A stretch of DNA of 64,000 nucleotides from Clostridiaceae bacterium (GTDB taxonomy: Bacteria > Bacillota > Clostridia > DSM-8532). The stretch spans positions 1 through 64,000 of the forward strand of contig JAAYFU010000031.1 in assembly GCA_012728095.1 (NCBI GenBank), in the 5' to 3' direction. Position numbers and translations under genes: made by a program. Positions 34,696-41,360 of the stretch are shown piece by piece. How positions within the stretch are numbered: the stretch's first letter is position 1; every line of letters starts with the position of its first letter. The notes under the pieces are model-generated. The model was given only the letters and a program-made list of their open reading frames with translations. It was not told where the DNA came from and did no database searches.

Positions 34696-35343
34696 CTATT
34701 TCATCCTTTCAGCTCTTCTTAACACTTCTTTTGCCGCTTTTGAATCCAAAGAAAAAATATATTGGATTGTTTTTCTGAGGGAATTTTTGATAGGCAAAGA
34801 CAGATTCCTTACAACTAATTTGTTTGAATACTGACTTTCAATCATCACAATACGGTTTTTTTCCTCAAAGTATATTTCATCGGTTCCGGCAATCCTGGTG
34901 AAGCTTGGTAAACTATGCTCCCAGTAGCTGTTTAAAAAATGACTTCCTATTTTGCAGTACTCCATAATATTAAGATAGATAATATAGATATTTAATGACG
35001 GGTGCGCCCAGGTGTATTCTTCGGCTAATTTTATACAGCTTTCAAGCTTGCCCCTGGTTGTTTCGCTAATTGCTATTACCTTAAAATCCTCCGGAATATC
35101 CATATATTCTTCCGCATCAATAAAATTGCCGTTATTTTCCGAAATCTTTGACAAAGGGTTTTCCCCGTCTTTAAGCAGCACAAAATCAATCCCGCAATAT
35201 TCATAACTATCGGCGACTTCATCAAATGAATATGCCTTTTTTGACAATACGGTTATTTTTGCGTGGCATGACACTATTTTAGCAAGGCATAGTATTAAAA
35301 AACGCTTTTCCTCGGTACTCTCTCCCAGAAACACTACATTCAT
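34696..35343 (-). CDS. Unrecognised cytosolic protein, possible degenerate MinD-like fold
   Basis: 215 residues without signal or membrane segments. MNVVFLGESTEEKRFLILCLAKIV starts like a beta strand plus P-loop helix, but no Gly-rich ATP site remains. It is followed by HAKITVLSKKAYSFDE, IDFVLLKDGE and a C-terminal helix (SLRKTIQYIFSLDSKAAKEVLRRAERMK). The spacing to the next gene is 1 nt. It may be a third ATP-free MinD relative. I do not recognise a family; conserved position in an operon is the only clue. Confidence 0.5.
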   Translation of the reverse strand: MNVVFLGESTEEKRFLILCLAKIVSCHAKITVLSKKAYSFDEVADSYEYCGIDFVLLKDGENPLSKISENNGNFIDAEEYMDIPEDFKVIAISETTRGKLESCIKLAEEYTWAHPSLNIYIIYLNIMEYCKIGSHFLNSYWEHSLPSFTRIAGTDEIYFEEKNRIVMIESQYSNKLVVRNLSLPIKNSLRKTIQYIFSLDSKAAKEVLRRAERMK

Positions 35344-35354
35344 ATGAAGCCCTC

Positions 35355-36287
35355 CTAAAGATTATCTTCCACACTCGTTTCGGTTCCCGATTCAAAGGTT
35401 TTGCTTTCGGGAATATCATGGAGAATTTGAACATTATTATCATTGAACACTTTGTTTCTCCCTGAATACTGGTGATCCTCATTTATTCTTTCCTCAAACA
35501 GCCGGCGGTTACGGGTCTCCAGCTCTGTAACGGCTTTATTGATAATATTGGGATTTTCCAGGATCAATTTTTGAACGTCTAAATTCACCGGATAAGTTAT
35601 AGCCGCCTGATCCTGGATATCCGGAGCTATATATGGCACGGCATATAGTATTGTTCCTTCCACGATACTTGCGTCGACAATGGCGCTGGCCATTCTCAGT
35701 ATCTCTTCTTCGCCGGCATGAAACCATATTATGTTTCTTTGAGCATTTTCCGATCTTTCCAAATCGGTAACCTGCTTCTTGGAAAGGACAATATAATCCA
35801 GCCCGTTTGGAAACATGATCCTGATGTCTATGAATTCATTTTTCTGAAGTTTTTGCGGAAGGTTTAAAACCGAGTATTCCATTAGTCTCATATCATGGGG
35901 ATAATCCTGTTTTCCATATAAAAGTGATTCGGTTATTACCGTATTGGACAGGATATCGCATCTTATCACCTTTCCGACAGCCAGAGAAGGATCGGTTACT
36001 GCATCTGCCGGTTTAAGACTTTCGCTTATCTCAGCCGGAGCAATGTCTTTATCCTGTAAAATATCTCCTGATTTTTTATCTGTCGTGATTTTATATACCA
36101 GACTTGTAGGATTATTCTGCCTGTATTCTTCCAATGCCAATTGCCTGATTTGCAGCTTTTCCTGTTCGGTCAACCGATATGTATTATTACGGTAATATAA
36201 ATAGCCTGCTGCCAAAACTGCCAATGAAAGAGAAAGGCCTGCAATAAAACCCAGTAGAATCCTGTAACGCTGTGGCCTTGAAATCAC
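35355..36287 (-). CDS. CpaB/SAF-domain-like protein of the Tad-like locus
   Basis: 310 residues from the GTG at 36287. AGGAGG lies 7 nt upstream, so the 14 extra residues on the track precede the true start. One membrane helix (RILLGFIAGLSLSLAVLAAGYLYY) at about 8-31 is followed by a coiled segment and a SAF/CpaB-like domain outside the membrane. The domain contains SGDILQDKDIAPAEI, GKVIRCDILSNTVITESLL and LPQKLQKNEFIDIRIMFPNGLDYIVLSKK, matching the CpaB scheme (promote, then release through a beta-clip). In Tad pili CpaB/RcpC guides assembly. It is preceded by the kinase gene with a gap of 17 nt. Confidence 0.7.
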   Translation of the reverse strand: MISRPQRYRILLGFIAGLSLSLAVLAAGYLYYRNNTYRLTEQEKLQIRQLALEEYRQNNPTSLVYKITTDKKSGDILQDKDIAPAEISESLKPADAVTDPSLAVGKVIRCDILSNTVITESLLYGKQDYPHDMRLMEYSVLNLPQKLQKNEFIDIRIMFPNGLDYIVLSKKQVTDLERSENAQRNIIWFHAGEEEILRMASAIVDASIVEGTILYAVPYIAPDIQDQAAITYPVNLDVQKLILENPNIINKAVTELETRNRRLFEERINEDHQYSGRNKVFNDNNVQILHDIPESKTFESGTETSVEDNL

Positions 36288-36304
36288 CTTTTTACCTCCT
36301 TGTC

Positions 36305-37723
36305 TCATAATTGCCCTGCTAATTTGCATATTTCATTAAGCACAACCCCTATACGCTTATGATCTTCCGTATTCAGATAAAAAGGATTACTGACGGTTGA
36401 ATAAAGGACCAGCCTGTTGGAGCCCAGAAGTTTTTTTAATTTTTGATGTTCATAACTTTGAGAAATATTTGCCGTATAAATCCATTCTTCTTTTGCAAGC
36501 GATTCAATTTTTTGGTGGCATTCCGAAAAAAGGCTATACTTCCAGGGTACATTCGGACATACTATAATCCTGATATCAGCATGATTAAACTGGATCATTT
36601 TTCTTTCGGTATTCAATTGTCCGAGATCAAGGATTATCGCATCGATGCCTTTTCTGGATACCACTCCGAAATCTGGCGCATTGGGATAGAAAACCAGGTT
36701 ATTCGCTTCGAACCGGTTTTCGCTTTGGAGCTTTACCTCTCCCAGCTCATCCAGATACTCTCTCATTCTGTCAAAATCCCCGCTGGAATTGAGTTCAACC
36801 AATACAGAACTGACTTTGTTACTTGATAAGTATTTTCCTATGGCAAGGCACAGAGACGTTACACCGCTGGCAGGAAGCAAAGAGGCAATTGCTATTACTC
36901 CCTTAAAGCTTTTTTCTGCTTTTCTATTGTAAAAAAACAATCTTTCGGGAATTATCATCCTGCCAAGTTCTTCAATTGCTTCTTCGCAGTTCTGAAACCT
37001 TTTGCCGGGATCGGTTTGTGCAAGTTTCAGGATAAAATGAATATATCTTTGTGCAATACCCGCTTTCTTTAGTACGTCTTTCAATTTCTCAGACCCCTGT
37101 TTTACAGGATGGATTCCCGTAGCAAGATGGAAAATGGTCATCCCCAGACTGTACAAGTCTGTTCTCTGGTCAGTCTGTCCGACTCCATACTGCTCAGGGG
37201 CCGCGTAACCTTGGGTTCCTATGTAGACTGTATCTTCTGTCTTTTCTTTGGTGTAATACCTGGCGGCTCCAAAGTCAACAAGCCTTAGTTGGCCTATGTC
37301 ATCCACTATCAGATTTGCAGGTTTTAAATCTCCGTATATTATGGGAGGATTCCTGCTGTGAAGATATTTTAATACATCCAGCAGATCTCTCGTCCATTTA
37401 AGAAGCGTTTTTTCAGGTATTTTCCCCTGGTATTCCAAAACCTTAAGTAAATTTGAGCCGGGAATGTAGTCCATTACTATGTAGTAATTATCCTCATCCT
37501 CTGTTAAATCGGCTATCCTGGGCAGCATAGGATGACTGAGATTTTTCAGTATATCTATTTCCTCCATATCAACCGAAAGGCGGGGGCTGTTTTTATACAA
37601 AACCTTAATAGCCCAGAAATTGTTCAATACTATGTTTTCTGCCAAATATACAGCCGAAGTGCCCCCTTCGCCAAGAAAGTCAATTATTCTGTATTTGTCG
37701 GCTATTATTCTATCTTTCATCAT
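36305..37723 (-). CDS. Ser/Thr protein kinase fused to a CpaE/ParA-like domain
   Basis: 472 residues from ATG 37723 (AGGTGAGG is 7 nt upstream; the track TTG start includes that site). Residues about 1-265 are a Hanks-type kinase: glycine loop FLGEGGTSAVYLAEN, AIKVLYK with the ATP-anchoring Lys, a catalytic loop YGDLKPANL where the usual HRD is YGD, DFGAARYY, and the activation loop GTQGYAAPEQYG with a regulatory Thr/Tyr region. From 275 on comes a MinD/CpaE-like domain (KGVIAIASLLPASGVTSLCLAIGKYL, VSSVLVELNSSGDF, IDAIILDLGQL) without the Walker Lys. The kinase may phosphorylate pilus or secretion partners. It is the first gene of the operon. Confidence 0.8.
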   Translation of the reverse strand: MMKDRIIADKYRIIDFLGEGGTSAVYLAENIVLNNFWAIKVLYKNSPRLSVDMEEIDILKNLSHPMLPRIADLTEDEDNYYIVMDYIPGSNLLKVLEYQGKIPEKTLLKWTRDLLDVLKYLHSRNPPIIYGDLKPANLIVDDIGQLRLVDFGAARYYTKEKTEDTVYIGTQGYAAPEQYGVGQTDQRTDLYSLGMTIFHLATGIHPVKQGSEKLKDVLKKAGIAQRYIHFILKLAQTDPGKRFQNCEEAIEELGRMIIPERLFFYNRKAEKSFKGVIAIASLLPASGVTSLCLAIGKYLSSNKVSSVLVELNSSGDFDRMREYLDELGEVKLQSENRFEANNLVFYPNAPDFGVVSRKGIDAIILDLGQLNTERKMIQFNHADIRIIVCPNVPWKYSLFSECHQKIESLAKEEWIYTANISQSYEHQKLKKLLGSNRLVLYSTVSNPFYLNTEDHKRIGVVLNEICKLAGQL

Positions 37724-37729
37724 TATAAC

Positions 37730-37772
37730 GACCTCACCTGACAATGAAACTATGTTTTCTACGGGTGAGGTC
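37730..37772 (-). promoter_or_regulatory. Hairpin that can mask the ribosome site of the kinase gene
   Basis: On the minus strand GACCTCACC pairs with GGTGAGGTC in a perfect 9-bp stem (ten with a G-T) with a loop of about 25 nt. The right arm contains AGGTGAGG, the Shine-Dalgarno site of the first operon gene. When folded, translation would be blocked, so a trans-acting RNA, protein or temperature change could open it. It could also be a DNA operator. Confidence 0.55.
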
Positions 37773-37873
37773 TTTTAACCGATACATCCGGATAATAAGC
37801 CTGACCCGTTACAGATGGGGAAATTTATATTATCGTTATAAAGCTGCACTTTAATTACCGATGACTGTTAATT

Positions 37874-37902
37874 ATTGTAACATTTTGTTGAATTTAATAC
37901 AA
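37874..37902 (-). promoter_or_regulatory. Likely sigma-A promoter of the Tad-like operon
   Basis: Minus-strand TTGTAT (37897-37902) and TACAAT (37874-37879) with a 17-nt spacer, giving a leader of about 145 nt that carries the ribosome-masking hairpin. Confidence 0.6.
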
Positions 37903-37941
37903 TAGTAAAATTTTATACTGAATAATATTTTTATTTTGTCA

Positions 37942-37982
37942 GAAAAACAAAATCAGCCGAAAGACTTTATTCATTCGGCTGA
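37942..37982 (-). terminator. Intrinsic terminator of the hisI-hisE operon
   Basis: Minus-strand TCAGCCGAA pairs with TTCGGCTGA across a 12-nt loop, then TTTTGTTTTTC. It lies just after hisE and before the promoter of the Tad-like operon. Confidence 0.85.
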
Positions 37983-38001
37983 TTGATAAATGTGTTTAAT
38001 T

Positions 38002-38289
38002 TTATCTTCGCTTTTTAAGCTCTTCCATTACATCATTCCATTCAAGCCTCTGATCCACCAAAAGAACCGTAAGGTGATACAAGAGATCGGCTATCTCGTA
38101 CCGAATTTCATCCGGAGAACCGTTCTTGGCTGCGATTATTACCTCTGAGGCCTCTTCTCCTATTTTCTTGCAGATTTTGTCTATACCTTTGTCAAATAAG
38201 TAATTCGTATAGGATCCCTCTTTAGGATTAACCTTTCTGTCAACGACAACATTAAAAATTTCGTCCAAAATACTGAATTTCTCGCTCAT
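38002..38289 (-). CDS. hisE: Phosphoribosyl-ATP diphosphatase
   Basis: 95 residues of the all-alpha NTP pyrophosphohydrolase fold. It removes pyrophosphate from phosphoribosyl-ATP (second step of histidine synthesis). It shows KEGSYTNYLFDKGIDKICKKIGEEASEVIIAAKN with the EExxE metal site (GEEASEVIIA) and ELxYHL-type YEIADLLYHLTVLLVDQRLEW. It lies 44 nt after hisI and is separate from it, whereas many bacteria fuse the two. No other his gene is in the window. Confidence 0.95.
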   Translation of the reverse strand: MSEKFSILDEIFNVVVDRKVNPKEGSYTNYLFDKGIDKICKKIGEEASEVIIAAKNGSPDEIRYEIADLLYHLTVLLVDQRLEWNDVMEELKKRR

Positions 38290-38333
38290 AACATATTCCT
38301 TTCCATTGTTAGTCTGAATTCGTCAAAAGCATC

Positions 38334-38663
38334 TCATTCAATGCTTCTGAAAAAGCAGGTCCTGTTTCCGGTATGACATGCGGCTCCTTCCTGGATTACT
38401 TTTGCTAAAAGAGTATCCCCGTCACAGTCTATGGAAATGGAAACCAAATTCTGAAAATGACCTGATGTTTCTCCCTTCATCCATAGGGTTTTACGACTTC
38501 TGCTGTAATAAACCATCCTTTTCTTTTCGAGTGTCTGCCTTAAAGCTTCTTCGTTCATCCAGGCCAGCATCAGTACCTCTCCTGTATTATAATCCTGGGT
38601 AATCACAGGAACCAGGCCTTTTTCGTTGTATGAAACGGCATTAATAAAGGATTCCTTATCCAT
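38334..38663 (-). CDS. hisI: Phosphoribosyl-AMP cyclohydrolase
   Basis: 109 residues. It opens the adenine ring of phosphoribosyl-AMP (third step of histidine synthesis). Family motifs: [47 protein letters not shown], and metal ligands in [13 protein letters not shown] and the two Cys of [13 protein letters not shown]. First gene of a two-gene unit with hisE. Confidence 0.96.
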   Translation of the reverse strand: MDKESFINAVSYNEKGLVPVITQDYNTGEVLMLAWMNEEALRQTLEKKRMVYYSRSRKTLWMKGETSGHFQNLVSISIDCDGDTLLAKVIQEGAACHTGNRTCFFRSIE

Positions 38664-38818
38664 AATTCAGCTCCCGGCTTAAGTTTTAAGTATAATCATT
38701 TTAATGTTTCTTCAATATTGTACCATTATATATCAATTCTTTTAAGCTTTAACCCTGAATTTACCCATCAATAAACAAATTGTTTTTTCCGGCATTCAAT
38801 CCCTGAAATAACGGCATG

Positions 38819-39304
38819 TTACACCTCAATGCCTGTATAATTCAATAATATTTCCCTTATATATTCCGGAAAACTGCAAGTATAGATTAAATTAAGAAGA
38901 CTACTGCTTTGCCTGAGAGACATAATTAATTGTCGATTGGTTATAAGGTTTTCCTCAAATGCTGCCGCCAATTCATCCAGGTCAATGATTTCAACCCTCC
39001 CGTCCGGCATTACTTTAATATCGGTAAGCAAATCATATAAATAATAAGTATCGGCATCTTCGTCAAATTGGACATTAACTATATCACAATACCAATACAG
39101 GATTTTATCGTCCTGTCCAAAAAAAGCGCTTATTTTCCAACCCTTATCCAGAAAAACACATGAAATACCGCTGGTTATATCTTCTCTGGGTTTAATGGGA
39201 AGCCACTTTGTAATGAGATGTTTTTCGTCGCGATATAGTATTTTATCCGATGATAAATCAATAGTCTCAGGAGGAATATATCTGATACGGTATATTTTTG
39301 TCAT
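38819..39304 (-). CDS. DUF402 family protein
   Basis: 161 residues. The DUF402 core is clear: LYWYCDIVNVQFDEDADTYYLYDLLTDIKVMPDGRVEIIDLDELAAAFEENLIT. The family has a beta-barrel with metal ligands (the Asp/Glu positions in YCDIV, DLLTDI and DLDELAAA) and some members are nucleoside phosphatases. The N-terminus (YRIRYIPPETIDLSSDKILY) supplies the rest of the barrel. Monocistronic. The catalytic role in this protein is not proven. Confidence 0.85.
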   Translation of the reverse strand: MTKIYRIRYIPPETIDLSSDKILYRDEKHLITKWLPIKPREDITSGISCVFLDKGWKISAFFGQDDKILYWYCDIVNVQFDEDADTYYLYDLLTDIKVMPDGRVEIIDLDELAAAFEENLITNRQLIMSLRQSSSLLNLIYTCSFPEYIREILLNYTGIEV

Positions 39305-39442
39305 CTATTACACCTCAATGACTTTTTATTAATTATACATTAAAATTAACCAAAAACAATATACACTACAATTTTAAGGCTATAATTGGGTAATATGTTA
39401 TAATCTAAAACAAGAAATTGTTTAAGGGTGGTTATTCTACAA

Positions 39443-39805
39443 ATGAAAACGGTACCCATGGATTTAAAGGAAAAGGTTAAACCGTCCGCGATTGCCAGGC
39501 CTGAAAAGAAATCCTGCAAAAACTGCATCAAGGGTAAACACATAGGTATCACCAATGATATTCTCTGCCGTGAGAAGGGCATAGTTTCCGAGGATTATTG
39601 CTGTTCTTCCCACCAGTATTTTATACTGGATGATTTTAAAAAACTTGATTTTTATCGTTGCTGTGACTGCGAATTCTTTAAGTTTTATCCTCATGAGTAC
39701 ATAAATACATATGGCGTTTGCGAAATGTTTTCGGTCAGGAAATGCGATGGCAGTATAAAAAAAGCATGCTCCAGGTTTGTTCGCCGAAAGGAATATATGA
39801 TATGA
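39443..39805 (+). CDS. Cys-rich protein of unknown function
   Basis: 120 residues from ATG 39443, with AAGGGTGG upstream; the track starts five codons earlier at a poorer site. Eleven Cys appear in groups: CKNC near 25, LCRE, YCCSS, YRCCDCEFF, VCEMF, KCDGS and ACSRF. This suggests one or two bound zinc or iron-sulfur centres. There is no membrane segment. It is transcribed alone and ends in a bidirectional terminator facing malic enzyme. Family not recognised. Confidence 0.65.
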   Translation: MKTVPMDLKEKVKPSAIARPEKKSCKNCIKGKHIGITNDILCREKGIVSEDYCCSSHQYFILDDFKKLDFYRCCDCEFFKFYPHEYINTYGVCEMFSVRKCDGSIKKACSRFVRRKEYMI

Positions 39806-39846
39806 AAAAGAGGCTGTCACATTTTTTGAGACAGCCTCTTTATTTT
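39805..39846. terminator. Bidirectional terminator
   Basis: AAAGAGGCTGTC pairs with GACAGCCTCTTT across a loop of about 10 nt, followed by TATTTT on the plus strand and by an A-run (T-run on the minus strand). It serves the Cys-rich gene and the convergent malic enzyme gene. Confidence 0.92.
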
Positions 39847-39860
39847 AAGAAGTTATTTTC

Positions 39861-41036
39861 TTATATTCTTGCTACGCCTGATTTTCTTGCGGCTTCTGCC
39901 ACTGCTTCAGCAACCGCCATTCCTACCCTTGGATCAAAAGCCGCAGGAATGATGTAATCCGGACTCAGTTCCTCATCACTGATAAGGCCGGCCAATGCGT
40001 ATGCCGCGGCTATTTTCATTTCATCGTTTATATCTCTTGCCCTGACATCAAAAGCTCCCCGGAAAATTCCCGGAAATGCCAGGACATTATTAATCTGATT
40101 AGGATAGTCGCTCCTTCCTGTTGCTACAATCCTGGCCCCTGCCTCTATCGCTTCCTCCGGGAAAATTTCAGGAGTAGGATTTGAACAGGCAAATACAATT
40201 GCGTCTTTTGCCATACTCTTTACCATATCTTTTGTTACAACCTTTGGAGCCGACACACCTATAAACACATCAGCGCCTACCATCAGTTCGGCAAGGGATC
40301 CGGCCTTTCTTTCCCTGTTTGTGACAAGCGAAATCTCTTCCTTTATCGGGTTCATACCTTCTTTGCGGCCTTCATATATAGAACCGTTTCTGTCACAGAG
40401 GGTAATATTCTTAAACCCATCGCTTAAAAGAAGCTTTGCAATGGAAATTGCAGCCGCGCCGGCGCCGTTAATTACCACTTTCACATTTTCTTTTTTCTTA
40501 TTGACAATTTTCAGGGCATTAATAAGACCCGCCAGTGTAACTATGGCAGTTCCGTGCTGGTCGTCATGAAAAATCGGAATATCGCATTTTTCCTTAAGTT
40601 TTCTTTCTATCTCAAAACATCTGGGAGCGGAGATATCTTCCAGGTTAACCCCGCCAAAGCTGCCGCTTATTAAATATATGGTATTGACAATTTCATCCAC
40701 ATCTTTTGATTTAATGCACATGGGAAAAGCATCCACATTACCGAATTTTTTGAACAATACGCATTTTCCCTCCATTACCGGCATACCGGCCTCAGGACCG
40801 ATATCGCCGAGCCCCAGCACAGCCGAACCATCGGTAACGACAAGGCATAAATTATGACGTCTTGTCAGTTCATAGCTTTTGTTGATATCCTTTTGAATTT
40901 CAAGACACGGCTGTGCAACACCTGGGGTATAAGCAAGTGATAAATTTTCTTTGTTGTCAACGGGAACGGTAGCGATGACCTCAATTTTCCCTTTCCATTC
41001 TTTGTGCAGTCTCAATGACTCTTTTGCATAATCCAT
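39861..41036 (-). CDS. NAD(P)-dependent malic enzyme
   Basis: 391 residues, the short bacterial form without the phosphotransacetylase-like tail of MaeB. It converts malate to pyruvate and CO2 with NAD(P)H. Motifs: SLAYTPGVAQPCLEI, VTDGSAVLGLGDIGPEAGMPVMEGK with Lys for catalysis, the metal site DISAPRCFEIERKL and IPIFHDDQHGTAIV, the cofactor fold VVINGAGAAAISIAKLLL, and FACSNPTPEI. In cluster III clostridia this enzyme carries flux from PEP to pyruvate by the malate shunt, an inference here. It has its own promoter. Confidence 0.94.
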   Translation of the reverse strand: MDYAKESLRLHKEWKGKIEVIATVPVDNKENLSLAYTPGVAQPCLEIQKDINKSYELTRRHNLCLVVTDGSAVLGLGDIGPEAGMPVMEGKCVLFKKFGNVDAFPMCIKSKDVDEIVNTIYLISGSFGGVNLEDISAPRCFEIERKLKEKCDIPIFHDDQHGTAIVTLAGLINALKIVNKKKENVKVVINGAGAAAISIAKLLLSDGFKNITLCDRNGSIYEGRKEGMNPIKEEISLVTNRERKAGSLAELMVGADVFIGVSAPKVVTKDMVKSMAKDAIVFACSNPTPEIFPEEAIEAGARIVATGRSDYPNQINNVLAFPGIFRGAFDVRARDINDEMKIAAAYALAGLISDEELSPDYIIPAAFDPRVGMAVAEAVAEAARKSGVARI

Positions 41037-41073
41037 AAATTCACCTCATATTATGCCAAGCGGAATTAGGTTT

Positions 41074-41102
41074 ATTTTACTAAAATATTATATAATAAAC
41101 AA
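41074..41102 (-). promoter_or_regulatory. Likely promoter of malic enzyme
   Basis: Minus-strand TTGTTT (41097-41102) and TAAAAT (41074-41079) with a 17-nt spacer, about 40 bp before the malic enzyme start. Confidence 0.55.
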
Positions 41103-41189
41103 GACCACAAAAAAAAACGATAAATATATTCCCTTTTCCCCGAAAACCGCCCAGGAGAGAAAATATCCCATAACCAACCAAATAATTAC

Positions 41190-41336
41190 ATTAACATCAG
41201 GCAAGCCTCTGATTATGTCGTAACCGTAAAATCCGGTCCGATTTGCCTGAACACTGTCGAATCAGTGTTAATACGATATAAGACAAAAGACGATTCTGTC
41301 CCCCATTATCTTCAGAACAGAACCGTCTTTTTTATT
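41190..41336 (+). ncRNA. Candidate structured RNA between rpoC and malic enzyme
   Basis: No gene fits. On the plus strand CAGGCAA (41198-41204) pairs with TTGCCTG (41243-41249), AACACTG-TCGAAT-CAGTGTT (41250-41269) is a perfect 7-bp hairpin placed directly after it, and a strong terminator (TTTTTT on the plus side) ends the block. No plus-strand gene upstream explains the terminator's strong plus-side T-run. A TATAAT at 41091 gives a possible plus promoter. It could be a small RNA or only rpoC 3'-end structure read from the other strand. Confidence 0.35.
41285..41336. terminator. Terminator after rpoC, active on both strands
   Basis: AAAGACG-ATTCTGT pairs with ACAGAACCGTCTTT (one A-C mismatch) across a 17-nt loop. 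T-runs: TTTTTTATTT on the plus side, TTTTGTCTT on the minus side. It closes the rpoBC operon. Confidence 0.87.
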
Positions 41337-41360
41337 TATTTGCCGGTTTAATAGTTTTGA

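Noticed and set aside
27406-37723. Type IV secretion or conjugation locus
   Set aside because: No VirB4, coupling protein, relaxase or peptidoglycan hydrolase; ATPase, platform and SAF proteins fit a Tad-type machine better.
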